A DNA stretch of 64,000 bases from Mytilus galloprovincialis (Eukaryota; Mollusca; Bivalvia; Mytilida; Mytilidae): assembly GCF_965363235.1 (NCBI RefSeq), contig NC_134845.1, forward strand, positions 9,424,101 to 9,488,100, given 5' to 3'. Of the stretch, positions 1-12,677 are shown piece after piece (the first letter of the stretch is position 1; each line of letters begins with the position of its first letter). A model generated the notes under the pieces. The model saw only the letters and a program-made list of their open reading frames with translations. It had not been told where the DNA came from and made no database searches. Both the position numbers and the translations under genes were made by a program.

Positions 1-1489
1 TATTTGACGACAGATCAGGGTTATCACCATTTAAAGCTGAAATGTTAAATTATAGAATCCTTAAAGTGATCAAATAAGTAAAAAAATTGTTTTATTACTT
101 AATAATTAAAAATGTTGCCTACATTTCACTAACTTTCGGCTGAAACTTCTTAATCAGTCAAATAAAGAAGGTTAAAGAAGTAAGAAGTTGAAATAGTTGA
201 GCACTCTAATAAAACAAAGAGCATTCATTGTTCCTAATTAAAATAATCGTAGAATCACGCATGTTACATGCTTCAATCGGTACCATAAGCTACGGTCAGT
301 CTTTATATTTCTCTATTGTGTTTTGTGTTTGCAACTGTTGTTTTGCTTCTAGTCATTCAAGACAAAAATCACGAAAATCCATATAGGGTTGATCGCATGA
401 ATTTAGATAGGTTTTTCATTATACCATGCCTCTATAATTTTAATTAGTGTAGAGCGCTGTAACTGTGATGATATTATTACAAAAGTAATGATATTACAGC
501 ATATGGAAACCAAGTTTAAAACGTAATACATTATTTTATTCCAGGTGTTATCAACTCGGAAAAGACAGTAGCTTCTTAAATTGTAAATTTCAATGTAGGA
601 TACTTACGACAAGTTACTGTAAATAAAGGATACAAATAATTAAGATAGAATAGTTAAGTGTTTAATGTAAGCGATATACATCAGATGAACATTATTTTTA
701 AGGGAACAATAATTTTATCATTATATTTCAAACAAAAATAGTAGAAGACTCCGATTGGATATATCTGTATTCGTGTTTATTCAACAACAGATGAATCTAT
801 ACGGTTGATATCCAGTATTATTGCATAGCAATATAATATTTCCCACAGAAAGTAACCAAAAGTTAGCGTGCAATAAATTCAAATATTGCACTAGTGCAAT
901 AAATCTTCAAAATACATCATGTCATCAACGACAAAATCTTAGTTTAAACTAATTTTTACTTTCAAATATTATTTTGCTATACAATAAAAGGGTTATTGCA
1001 TGAATACTGGTGAATATTGTCCCTCGTAGAACATATATTGCACTCGCAAGCTATTCATGCAATAACCCTTTATTATAAACATTATTTTACATGATTTAAT
1101 GAGTGTGTTTGTTTTTCTGTTTTTACATTTCTTTATCCTGTAGGGTTTAATATCTTGCTCTACGGTATGAGTTTTGTCCATGATTGTTGTTTTTGCGTTT
1201 TGGTCTTTTCAAGGCTTGGCATTTTCTCTTAAATTTTGTTGTTAATCACACCTATACTATATGCATAAGCTTACATTCATACTACATAAGTAGTACTAGT
1301 GCGATCGTTCCTTTTTTTCATTTAAAAATACTCCGAAGTTCTTCCCATTTGCAGAGATTTATAAAGAAATATTTAAAGATTGTGTAGTCTGAGAGTTTAA
1401 ATTGTGTTTGTATTCAAGTCTTAATGGTAGAGTTCTCAAGATGTATGTGTTGAAGTAACGTTGAATAAATACTCTGTGTTTTTTCTTAC
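1..1489. other. Non-coding flank, no gene resolved
   Basis: No open frame here resembles a known protein. The next exon of the minus-strand gene starting at 8986 should lie in this stretch or to the left of the window, because the exon at 1490-1613 ends in a donor at phase 1. I could not identify a matching acceptor with a convincing reading frame. Confidence 0.4.
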
Positions 1490-3853
1490 CGTCTTTGGAC
1501 AAAGTAATCAGGACACTCTCCTGGTTAGATGTCCTTGCAAATGGTGTCTGTCCCTTTTCACAGCTGCCCGGGTTTGTACTCATGACAATTGTCCCTCGCG
1601 ATGACACCACTGCCTAACAAATTAAGAACTTGCAAGGTCAAAGTCGAATAAGGAACAATGAATAAGAAAATGTAAAAGCTTTCCTTTCTTTTTTAATATT
1701 ATACAATTTTCAAATTATTCATGTTATTTTCCCTATCTTTCATTTTCAGATTGAGAATATAAATACCTATAGCTATGGCACGCCGTTTTCATATTTATTC
1801 AAATTTGAAGATATCTTATTTATTTAACAAGACATCTTATTAAGTATTAAGATATCTTTAATTTTTATAAGATATCTTATTCAATTTGAAAGTAAATAAG
1901 ATATCTCTATTAGTTTATAAGATATCTCTATTAGTTTATAAGATATCTCTATAAGTTAATAATATATCTCTATTAATAAATAAGATATCTTATAAAGTAT
2001 ATAAGATATCTTACTTCTTTATAAAGATATCTTTTAAATACATACTTTATAAGATATCTTATTAATTAATAGAGATATCTTATAAACTAATAGAGATATC
2101 TTATTAACTTATGGAGATATCTTATATATTAAATAAGATATCTTTATAACCAATTAAATAAGATATCTCTATAAGTTAATAAGATATCTCTAAAAGTTTA
2201 TAAGATATCTCTATTAGTTTATAAGATATCTCTATAAGTTAATAAGATATCTTTATAAGTTAATAAGATATCTCTAAAAGTTTATAAGATATCTCTATTA
2301 GTTTATAAGATATCTCTATAAGTTAATCAGATATCTCTATTAATTAATAAGATATCTTATAAAGTATATAATTTATCTTACTTCTTTATAAAGATATCTT
2401 TTAAATACATACTTTATAAGATATCTTATTAATTAATAGAGATATCTTATAAACTAATAGAGATATCTTATTAATTAATAAAGATATCTTATAAACTAAA
2501 AGAGATGTCTTTAAAATTAACTTATGGAGATATCTTATTAAGTAAATAAGATATCTCTATTATTAACTATATAAAAGATATCTTATATAGTTAATAAGAT
2601 ATCTTATAAATTAATAGAGATATCTTATATTTTAAATAAGATATCTTATATATTAAATAAGATATCTTTATAAACATTTTAATAAGATATCTTATTTAAT
2701 ATATAAGATATCTTATTTAATAAATCAGATGTCTCAATAAATATATAAGATATCTCATTTTGTTATTAAGTTATCTCAATTAGTTTATAAGATATCTTAT
2801 TTAACTAAATAAGATATCTCGAAATTGAATATATATAATAACGGTGTGCCATATATAGCTAGTAGATATAATACAATGAATAGCTGATATATTGAGAAGC
2901 TGTAGTATGAATGCCAATGAGACAACTCTCAATTCAAGTCACAATTTGTAAAAGTAAACCATTAAAGGTCAAAATACGGTCTCTAACACGGAGCCTTGGC
3001 TCACACCGAACAGCAAGCTTAAAAGGGCCTCAAAAATGAAAATGGTCAATTTCTATCTTTCTCTTCAACACCGTTTCGATGTTTTTGATGGAAGTACACG
3101 AAGCACGCACAGTACATGTACCTTAATAAAATTGAAATCTGACAGAAAATATCGTCACATGTGCTTATTACATAAAGTAAGTAACTGAACATACCAAGCA
3201 GGTAAACAGCGTATCCTGACCATCAGAGTTTATAACTGTAACATAGTAGGTACTATCCTGTAACACATAGGTAACACTGTATACATGACCAGTTGCTGCA
3301 AAATCACATTCAACATTTGATCAATCAAGGTAGCAAAAATATTAGAAAATCATGACAACTTTGTATGTTAAATTTTCATAATCAGTTTACAATTGGATTC
3401 AGCTATCCATTTTGGGGATGTTGTTTTATAGATATGAAGAGCTTCTTTGAAATAATCTATCTTACCCTGAAATGAGCAACACGTACTTGATAACGATGTA
3501 TTTAGAACTTTAACCTAAATGTATTTGAACATATTTGATTAAAAATTATTGAAAGAAAAGAAGTTGATTCTTTTCCCAAATTTCTTACAATTTTTAAGTC
3601 ATACATCTGAACACTTGCCTTTCTATAGAAGGCATACATACAATTGTAGTTGTTCTCATCCCTGTCTGTTGGTTTCCAGGTCGAATCTCTAAATGAAAAC
3701 GGAATTATTTTCCAAATTAGGAAACAATCCAGTTCTTAGATTTGAGACAAATAATAAATATTGTATATATATATAGAAACCTGTTTATTGTTCAAGACTG
3801 TATTGCATGTTCTTTCGGTTGTTATTTTTCTTCTTTGAGAGCTCGGGGAAGTC

Positions 3854-3895
<42 letters not shown>

Positions 3896-6800
3896 TGTGT
3901 AAGTAGGGCTTTTTCCTATACATCTAAAGAACATAATTATCGTGACATTCGTATAGGAAATGTTATGCAGAATTGACAGACGTGTGCTCTCTAATGCCTA
4001 CCATTTATTCATGCACACCACCCAAAACATTTTTCTTTCATGACTATTTCCATGATTTATTTAAGTCCTACCTGAACCAAACATTACAGTTGAACACAGT
4101 GTATAGTTTAAGTTGATAGATGTTTCATTTGTACACGAGTCCCACAGAGAACCGTCAGTACAGTAGGAAGATGTCCCATCGTTAACACTGTAGGAGAATT
4201 CACCGAGTAATATATCAGGTAAATACTGGTTCAACATCGACTGTTTACCTGTCAATGTATACAGTCAGTTATAAGCAAATATAAAATTAAGAAATAATTC
4301 CTTCATGTCATGCTCTATGCTCATTTTAACATGGGAAAGCATTATATTTGTCGATGTTTTACACTGAGCGTTAGCGAGGTGTAAAATGTGGTCAAATATA
4401 ATGCCTACCCAGGTTAAAATTAGCATAGAGCATGACATGAAGGAATTATTTCGATTATAATAGGACAAATACAGTATTTTTATTGGTCGAAGCGAACGAA
4501 ACACTGTAAAAATGTTTGGCTGTTCCTATTTCCTCCTCGAGGAGTCTGTACATTGCATTTCATGTTAAATTTGAAAGCTACAAGCAGGGTAAATTTATGT
4601 TGTTTCATAAAAAAAATATAATAAAAGTTTATGTTAGCTGCTTAAATGTATATATTTTAAAGGATAACGATGGAAATAACGTTAATATAAACACTAAGTT
4701 CCTGCGCATATGTCAAACATATTATGTGCTCATTAGAACACGGCTTTGTTTACAAAGCGTAATAAGGACGTCATATTAGAATTGCAAATACCGTATAATG
4801 TGTTTCATAGATTCCTGTACGAACTGTGACGCCCGTATATGACACGGAAACCAGGCGTAAAAATCATACTTTATCCTGGCGGCATTGCAGTGTTTACGAA
4901 ATGCATGCCCAGGCGTCAACTTGGCGCAAATAGCCCGTAAACTTGGCGTAAATAAGGCGTACCTAAGGCGTAAACCAGGCGTAAAATTAGGCGTAATATT
5001 TAAATGAGTACGCCTGGTTCACAAAAAAATAGGCGTAATATGCAAATGAGTACGCCTGGTCAACAAATAAACCAGGCGTAATATCCTTACATAATACTAC
5101 ACTTATTTTAGTTCAGTGTATTAACCTAAGATGTCTACTTTTGTGTATTTGATAAAAACTTCTGTACTGTTGTTTTTATTACTTATTGTTTGAAAAAAAA
5201 TTTGTAATAGTAACCATTGAAGAAGCTTATATAGAAATAAATACATTTTTATGCAGGCAATGGCTCAAATAAGTTTAAATAAGAATTATGACCATTATAT
5301 TTCTTGAAATAAAAGTAGCATTTTAACTAAGTTGTTTTTGAAAATTATTGTCTTTTGAAATAAAAAATGATAATACTGCAGTTGAACTTAAAGTAAAAGA
5401 TTTTAATTTTAATTATGCAAGGATAAAGGTTTTGGGATTTCAAAAATTCTGATAGAACATAATACTTAATTATACTCACATTATTATTATTTACCATGTA
5501 TTACTTCTTTCCTTTTATTTCACAATTTTCATTAATTTATATGATGCAGTATTTCCAATTTCAGATTCTTCCAAAAAGCACAAAACAAGCAAATTATCCC
5601 TGAATATATGAAGCTGCCATGTGTCCAACTCTTGCAAACTAAAACCAAAGAGCCAAATTTTGAAAAAAAAATCCCATGATCCTTTAAACAAAGCATTATG
5701 GGTATTTCTATTTACGCCATACCAACAGTTTTACGCCCGTAAGAAAATTTACGTCTTGCTTATTTCAATTTACGCCTTGCTTATTTTAATTTACGCCAGG
5801 TTTCCTACTTTTTTCTACGCCCGTAAGGACTACTACAAAACGTTTCCTGCTCCCTTGCGCTTGGATCTAGACACGTAACTACCACTTACGCCTGGTTTAC
5901 GCCTTATAATTTCATACGGGTTATTGATACAAAACGATTTTTTTCTAAGAATGTAAGCTGATCAGATAATTTGTAAATTTTATCATAGACAAACAGTTTC
6001 ATAGAATTCATATGTTGTTGCCATTACATGTATTTGACTTGAAGTTTCTACGACTGCGGCTGAACATTGAATAATTAGTTGTCTTTATTGCGCAAACCTA
6101 GGAAAAGGGACTTTAATAAAATATGTTTCTTATGTTCTATGTCATGATTTCGAGTCATCGTTTATTGCAATCGATCTGTAAATAAAAAATAAGATGTTAA
6201 AATTTAAATTTAAAATATAAAGGTACAGATAGCAGGCTTAATGGGTTTGGGTCAAAGGTTGATGGTTTGAGATAAATGGGATAGAGTAAAGGGTAAAGGT
6301 TATGGTGAAAATAAAATATAAAGTTAAAGTTAACGTTAATGGTATACGGTAAATATAACTTAAAGGTTGAATAGGAAATGTACAAAGATAAGAGTATGCA
6401 TGGTAAAATCTGAAGGAAAATGGGTAAGAGTAACTGGTAAAGGATTTTATTTTACTGTTTCTGCGCAATATCTGTAATAACGTACCTTGCTTTACCAGAA
6501 CATGATACTCTTGTGGTGAAGGACCATTTACTGGATTACAAATACCACTTATATCGTAAGGCTCTAAAGCATTCTCCTTCAAAACCATTTTAATCCTTTG
6601 TCTAGAAGCTTCATCGGGTTCCTCATCTTCAATTAATGCTCTCATTTTTAATACAAAAATTTAAATTATTACAATTGAGACAATTGACGCATTGCATTGT
6701 AATTTGCAGTCAACATTATCTCAATTTGTCATTGACTAAAAGTCCTCGGCGCATAACTATTCTTCTGGTTTTTTTCATGGATTCTCAATCGACTTAAGAG

Positions 6801-8986
6801 TTCTAAGGTTTTGTTTCTTTCAAAGAGTTATATGTATTACTTAGTATGTCACCGTTCCACCTCTTTCCAAAATAAATGTTACTGACCAAATAATGTTTGT
6901 TTATCTTATTTGTTACTTCTACAAATGTTCATGTTTAAAATGACATGAAATTTTGCATCTGCTTTTCATTATTTTTGATGTGAGTTACTTGTATGGTTTC
7001 TTGTATCAAATCATGACATTGGAAAGTCTTATTTGTTAACATAGTTTGAATACGGTGGACGATGTATGTACTTACGGCTTCCTGGTAAAACTCACAAATT
7101 TATTTGTGTGCAACATACTTTTTTTTTAAATAGCATTTAATTTAGACCATACTATATGTATACATACCTGCCTGTAGATAATACCTGAAGCTGGATGATG
7201 TTAGATTAGTATACACCATGCACAGAAATCCGTAATAAAGTTCTCCAAATGTATTGGCTTCATTGTTACTTCTATAATGTAAAAAGACAAATGTACCGAA
7301 TAGTAAAACTATGAACTACTAGTATACAGGAGATTGAAGAACATTGCTTCATCTTATATATTAGCTGTAGTTTCAATGTTTTAATTAATGTACATTATTC
7401 GTCTTAATTAGTGACAAAGAACAAAAATAAGATAAAAGTATCTGATCCTCAGTTTATTAATGTTTTACAAACAGTCACTTGAAATGTAAATAACCAAGAA
7501 AATTTAATTTTTAATTTCTTGTCAACTTCATATCTACATAGTATTATATTATATTGGGAAGTGCTATTAAATTAGTATTACATGTCCTGGGCACACATGA
7601 ACTTCGGTCGGTTTCACAAAAAAAGTTACGACTAACATAAAATTATCGTAAGTATACTGAATTGTTCATGGCTAACGATCAATCTTAATCGTACGACTCC
7701 TTGACAGTACCCAATGACACTAAAACGAAAACTGACATATCAACATACGGCTTTCACCAGTAACCAAATGTCTATATCTATAGACATGTCAAGCGTTAAT
7801 GTTTTATAAAATATTGTAACCAGCTTACTTAAACAGTAATATATTGTCAACACTCTCTACACATGTAAACTCGGACAAACTTTGTGAGTATACAGTGAAT
7901 AACCATCCGTCTAACTGTTTTGTGGTCTGTGTAAACTGAACATTTCCCGCGCTGCTATCCCACCATGCACCATTGAAATCAGGTGGCAAATCACACTCAC
8001 AATATGCTGAAACAAATTATAATAAAAATACGGATACTTTTTACAGGTATGTTATAAACAACATTTTGACAAAGCAGTGTAGTTGTTGTTTTTTTTTAAA
8101 TCAGTATGTTTGTTGTTTGTTTTGCGTGTGTACTAAGTCAAAGTTTGATTGGAAAGCCAAAAGTGGCTGACGTTGTGCTATTTTTAGGTGAATATTCGGT
8201 GAACACATTTTGTTTTGCTGATTTTCGTCAAGACTCAAATATCGTATAGAGAAATCATTTAACTTAAAATGCACATGTTCTCCGCACATAACTGAGGGAG
8301 GGCAATAGGGGGTCCGTTAACATATTAACAACACCTCGATTTTGGCAAAAACAGTTAACAAAAAATGCAAAAATCCTGATAACATTAAAAACACAGTGGG
8401 TTGAAAACAGTTAACAAATAAAATTTATTTCAGATAACAAGTAACAACACCTTGAAAAAGGTCAAAACAGGTTAACATAAAAGGGTATTGCCCCCTCATA
8501 ACTGTACATCAAAAAGAAATGTACGATAGCCCCAGCGTTTAGTAATACAACATATGACTTCACATTCTTATTCAATTTCAACGTTTTTATACTGATATTT
8601 TTTTTATTTTTTTTTTAATCGGTTGGACATTGAAAGTTAAAAAAAGAATTAAAAAAGCAAGAAGTAAAATAAGAAAAAGAAAACATTAGAAATAAATTTA
8701 TAAACAAAATAATCCCCCCAAAGTTATATGTTATAAGATTAAGGAAGGTGCAAGAAGAACATAGCACCCTCAATTTGTTCGTCGTACCACAATTTCCCTT
8801 AAAATAAAAGCTTCTGTATCAGTAGATTATGGTGTAAATAAGAAATTACTAACACACGATTCAATAAAAAAAACCACCAATTGTGATTACAGGAAACAAG
8901 AAGGAAAATTTCATGAAATAATTTTACATACCTTGAAATGTAAGCGTATTGAGCACGAATATCAAAAACAGTACATGATAACTCAT
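1490..8986 (-). CDS. Secreted/ectodomain protein of the mollusc DUF7042-7045 type, multi-exon, 3' end off window
   Basis: Function is unknown; the family is predicted extracellular. Exons read on the minus strand with GT/AG borders and matching phases: 8932-8986 (ATG plus a hydrophobic 18-residue signal peptide), 7829-8006, 7168-7271, 6486-6638 (or start 6626), 4072-4248, about 3615-3686 (donor uncertain; alternatives 3642 or 3589), 3195-3295 and 1490-1613. The second exon encodes a Cys-rich start with DFNGAWWDS, like the GTWYDS motif of DUF7042-type modules. Later exons carry FGELYYGFLCMV, QEYHVLVKQG, GEFSYSVNDG, WDSCTNETS, NYTLCST and STNPGSCEKGQTP. These match the order of motifs I remember from secreted mollusc proteins of this group. 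About 320 residues are covered, with no stop codon reached, so the C terminus is missing. Introns hold several small elements, including the AGGCGTAA array. I am confident of a real gene and less so of exon six and the family number. Confidence 0.72.
1774..2853. mobile_element. 1.08-kb foldback element made of AGATATCT palindromes at 21-bp spacing
   Basis: The ends are inverted repeats: TATGGCACGCCGTT at 1774-1787 and its near complement ending at 2853. The six bases TATAGC lie immediately outside both ends as a possible target duplication. The interior is almost wholly AAGATATCTT-type palindromes joined by short AT linkers such as CTATTAGTTTATA; successive GATATC cores are usually exactly 21 bp apart. 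The two halves are also inverted relative to each other. There is no coding capacity. It looks like a non-autonomous element whose body is an array of one dyad site. It lies beyond the last recognised exon of the DUF7042-type gene boundary at 1490, i.e. in an intron between exons 1490-1613 and 3195-3295. Confidence 0.7.
3858..3900. repeat. (GT)n microsatellite
   Basis: Nearly pure TG dinucleotide run with one TTTG interruption near its right end. It lies in the intron between the exons at 3615-3686 and 4072-4248. Confidence 0.95.
4291..4452. mobile_element. Hairpin MITE, about 160 bp
   Basis: The arm starting GAAATAATTCCTTCATGTCA at 4291 is repeated almost perfectly in inverted orientation, ending at 4452. 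The loop carries GCGTTAGCGAGG. It overlaps a 79-codon open frame on the minus strand that is explained by the inverted repeat rather than by coding. It lies in the intron upstream of the exon at 4072-4248. Confidence 0.75.
4832..5920. mobile_element. 1.09-kb element with AGGCGTAA subterminal arrays
   Basis: The left end reads CCCGTATATGACACGG followed by many AGGCGTAA or CCAGGCGTAA copies to about 5080. The right end, 5710-5920, has the same motifs in inverse orientation (TTACGCCTGG, TTACGCC) and finishes in CATACGGG. The middle is AT-rich without a gene; the 85-codon open frame at 5621-5878 is an artefact of the array. I could not find a clear target duplication. It lies in the intron between exons 4072-4248 and 6486-6638. 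Confidence 0.65.
8287..8501. mobile_element. Small MITE with GTTAACA motifs
   Basis: The ends ATAACTGAGGGAGGGCAATA and TATTGCCCCCTCATAACTGT are inverted repeats. Inside, AACAGTTAACA-type motifs recur several times. It is non-coding and lies in the first intron of the minus-strand secreted-protein gene. Confidence 0.6.
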
Positions 8987-9576
8987 TCTAATTATAAACC
9001 ATTCTTATAGCGTTTGGTTTTTTTTTTTTTGATTTTCGAATATATCAAACTTAAACAAAACTCTAAGGTTAAAGTTACTGTTTTGCATGGTACATTAAAC
9101 ATAAACACATTGAATTTGTGATATTTCACTGTAATTAAAGTTTGTAATATTTAAAGTCGCACCTGTCTGTTTTTAAACGTGTATATTATACTACCGAACA
9201 AAAACAACGAATAGATTAATAACAAACACAAATCAATGCTTCCAAACCATAATTCAAAGATTTTTCATATCTAATTTTACAAATAAATTTATTTTCTATG
9301 TCGTCGACGACCTATAAATCGTTTCAAAATTCTGAAAATGTCTTGTCCGATTTATATTTGTTAATATGTGTGATAGTTATTTCAGAAAAATAGTAAAATC
9401 GGTACTAACTTTTTTAGTCAGAAGTAGGTAATAGTTAACGTCCACCACAGCAACATAATTGTAGTCGACAGTGAATATTTTTTTGGCGAAAATGTTTGCA
9501 CTCTCTATTTAGTTTAAACATATTTTTATTGCTAAATAGAAGCGCAATAGATTAGACGCAAGCAAATCCTACTTTA
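8987..9576. other. 5' flank of the secreted-protein gene
   Basis: This AT-rich stretch lies upstream of the ATG at 8986 on the minus strand and should hold its promoter and 5' UTR. I see no clear TATA box at a convincing distance, no other gene and no repeat apart from a poly-T run near 9020. Confidence 0.4.
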
Positions 9577-10100
9577 GAAAGAGAGGCGAAAGATACCAGA
9601 GGGACATCCAGACTCATAGATAACAGATAAATAAACTGACAACGTCGTGGCTAAAAAAAAAGAAAAAGAAAAACAGACAAACAAAAGTACACAGAACACA
9701 ACATAATAAAATAAAGAATACGCAACAATAACCCCACCAGAAACTGGGGTTGATCTCGGGTGCTCCAGAAGGGTAAGCCGATCCTGCTCTTCATGTGACA
9801 CCTGTCGTGTTGCTCATGTTATTATAAACCTGGTAAATATTTTATTATGTAGGTCACATTCGCGATTAGGGAACGAGATTGTAGTTACCACATTAGGAAC
9901 ATATCCGATAACATCTTTGAAACGGATATTCCATAACGGTCAACCAACACGTGATGGCGTCCGTAAAATTTACGAAGGAAAATATTCAACATCAGCATTT
10001 AGAACTCTTAGTATAATAGCTTCCTTGTGAGCAGCAACCCTCTATCAAGTAAATCATGATAGGATACAAACCCGGGAATATCGTATCAATTTGATGTTAT
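9577..10100 (-). repeat. Dispersed mussel repeat (GATACCAGAGGGACA family)
   Basis: Starts with GCGAAAGATACCAGAGGGAC and runs through GAACCCCACCAGAAACTGG-like text to TCATGATAGG and CCCGGGAATATCG. I recognise this from memory as a very common dispersed repeat in Mytilus sequence. The 75-codon open frame at 9574-9801 lies inside it and is not a gene. The transposon class is unknown to me; orientation is arbitrary. Confidence 0.6.
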
Positions 10101-10989
10101 GTTTCGTGTAAGTATACGTATCAATGACGCTTTCTGTTTTATCTTTGAAAAAATATATCCCACGCCTCAATATGGGAGAACATTTTTAAATCTTATTTTT
10201 TAATGTCTTTTTGATCAAAAGTCTGAAAGTTCTGAAATTTAAATACACGCATTTGAGCCTAACAAATACACATATTATACCATTGAATAATCTGCCATAG
10301 TAAAGGTACAAAATCTAGGTACAAAAGTATTTTCTCAGAGATACGTGCTTGTGGAATTAGAATTAGTTAAATACAATTTATAAAATAAATAATAATAAAA
10401 AAAAAAAACACACATAACAACTTAAGAATTTAGTATACTTAACGACAAAATTATTTCGGCTCAACAAATGGCATTCGTCAGTGTCAAAAGTTTTAGCACG
10501 ATTTTTTTTTAGACTGATATAATATATATAACAAGTCAAAAAGGGTACAACATCACCATGAAATAACTATAAAATGATATTAGATATTTCGGATAAGAGA
10601 TATCCTTCTTCATAAATAGCACGATGTCAAATGAATCATGTCAATATATGCAAACTGAGACGCTATCAAAATCTTGAAAATTTATACAATTTAGCGAACA
10701 TCACAGACGCTGGTACAATTTTAAAAGTTCCAAACACGGCGCAAAGACTACAAAGATATGCCAAAATAAACATAGTTATTTGCGATGTGAACTGACACAA
10801 CTCTAAATTTCCAAAGGAGGTGGCAGTTGAGATGTGTCCAACAACTGCATGGATAGCAGTCTCCTAATAAAAATAAAATAAAAAGGCGATTATAAACAGA
10901 TGTCAATTGGGTTGTAGGGCGGTCAAAAATTTGGACTGCCACAAAAAACATATGAGTGTTTTGAGTTGTTTTTGTTTGTTTGTATAATT
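10101..10989. other. Intergenic, nothing recognised
   Basis: AT-rich DNA with scattered homopolymer runs. There is no splice-supported open frame and no structured repeat that I can see. Confidence 0.4.
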
Positions 10990-11190
10990 TGGAGTCATGA
11001 AGGGTGGTCGGACCTTTATCGGGACTCCCAGATTGGGTGTTTTAAGCTCGGGATTTCGGGATTGATCCTTTCGGAATCCGGGAATTCTTTTTTCGGATTT
11101 GTGAAGTCGGGATTTTTTCTTTAAATTCAGGACCTCGGGATTTCATGTTTTTTTAGCCCGGGATTTTGGGATCAGGATCCCTCCGAGTCA
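10990..11190. repeat. Dispersed CGGGATTTCGGGAT repeat
   Basis: A GC-richer patch with repeated CGGGATT and GGGATCAGGATCC motifs, from GGGTGGTCGG to CTCCGAGTCATG. It is unlike its AT-rich surroundings and matches a repeat I remember from mussel sequence. Confidence 0.45.
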
Positions 11191-11820
11191 TGTTTCTGTT
11201 GGCGAGTAGTATATCGAGCGGACGTTTCAAACTATTTTTTATTGGTTTTTACATATTTTTTTTTATTGTTATACTGTTACGCTACTGACACAAATGAGGT
11301 GCTTACAAACGTGTATGAGACACATGCTTAAAAGGTAGAAAGAAACATATATTTCTGACCCCAACCATGCCAATGGCAAGTAAGGATCAGAAAAAGAAAT
11401 TTTCCAAAATGCGCCAAATTATTTTTCGCGATAAAATTAACGCAAAGGCATAAAGATTTAAAACTTTCATAATTCATCGCATCTATAGTTTAAATGGATC
11501 GCATCCAGTCAACGATATTATGGATTCAGCTTGTTTAATTACACCTTTTTGGACTTTAATCCTGTTATTATACATTAGAAAGTTATATTCTAATGAAATT
11601 GTGCTAAAACATACATTGAAATGCAATTATTTCGTATTTTCAAAAAGTAAACAAACGAAGTATTTCCCGTCATCCTTTATTCTACAATAGACATACTCGC
11701 ATACGACAGTGAAAATGAACAAACAGGATTCGCACTTTATATACACTGAGCTAGTATGATTCAATTTTGTCAAAATAAGCTAAACAAAATTTGATTATGT
11801 TATATTTATAGCATAGTATT

Positions 11821-11880
11821 CCGAGTTAGACAAATAAACTTTCGAACGCGTAGCGTGAGAAGTTTATTTGGCTAACGAGG
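11821..11880. repeat. 60-bp hairpin just upstream of a small gene
   Basis: The arm CCGAGTTAGACAAATAAACT pairs with AGTTTATTTGGCTAACGAGG across a loop containing GCGTAGCG. It ends 15 bp before the ATG at 11895. It belongs to a recurring set of hairpins in this window with GCG-type loops. Confidence 0.6.
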
Positions 11881-11894
11881 AAGGCTTGCTATAA

Positions 11895-12677
11895 ATGATT
11901 TGTGACATGAATGACACGCCCATGACAGTCCGTGCAGAAAAAAAAAATCACGTTTGGAGAGAAAATTTAACAAACCGCATGATTCTGAAGGAAGCGATGA
12001 TGGCAGACGCATTCTCTCTACCCATAGAGTTTCTACCAGATTGGCTTGAAATTGAACATGAACATAGCGATGATTTCACAATTTTGGTTCTCTCTCAGGT
12101 GTGTATTATTTTTTTTAAATTGAAATAGAATGATTTACGCTTATTGTCATGTAATTGTTGAGGCACGGACCCCCTTTTTTTGCCAAAATGTTAAAAAGAA
12201 ATGTTTTAATTTTTTCATATGTACAATTTACTACAATATTAAACTTATACCAAGTCTTAAAAAATCATAACCAGTCGATAACAATACCTTTTCTACTATC
12301 TACACGATCCCCAAGCGAAAATATTTGTTTTTACCTTGGGCTTCAAAAAGGGGGGTCCATGTTCAAAATGCATGTGCTTTTAATCGGGAATCTAAATTTT
12401 TACTGTGATGTGATGTCATTTATATGCCCCATTATATTGGACCTTTATTTTTGGAAATATAATTATTTTATTCTCTTAAAACGATTTTTTTACTGTTTTG
12501 CAGGTTCTTCAAGAAGTCGAGGAAGACATGTCGTTAGCCAACGCGTCGTCAACAATAGAGGAGAATATTAGACTGTCGCAAATTCATCAAAATATGGAAC
12601 CATTTTATAACACGAGTGTTTCTCAAGCTGTGGATTATTACCACTTGGAAACATTTGACCTAGGAGATTTACTTTAA
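11895..12677 (+). CDS. Small two-exon protein of unknown function (125 aa)
   Basis: Exon one is 11895-12098 (68 codons) and ends CTCTCTCAG before a GTGTGT donor. Exon two is 12504-12677, after a T-rich tract and TTTTGCAG, and ends in TAA. Both borders are phase 0. An in-frame TAA directly precedes the ATG at 11895, so translation starts there or at an ATG slightly downstream. The product is acidic: exon one contains SLPIEFLPDWLEIEHEHSDD and exon two begins VLQEVEEDMS and ends TFDLGDLL. There is no signal peptide, membrane segment or motif that I recognise. An AATAAA signal lies about 200 bp downstream. It sits between the secreted-protein gene, transcribed away from it, and a CACTG element starting 248 bp after the stop. 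Intact frame, splice sites and poly(A) signal favour a real gene, but a captured or repeat-derived gene cannot be excluded. Confidence 0.6.

Noticed and set aside
1774..2853. CRISPR-like regular spacing
   Set aside because: The motif is an 8-10 bp palindrome with 11-bp AT linkers, in an animal genome, bounded by TIRs. There are no unique spacers of CRISPR length and no cas genes.
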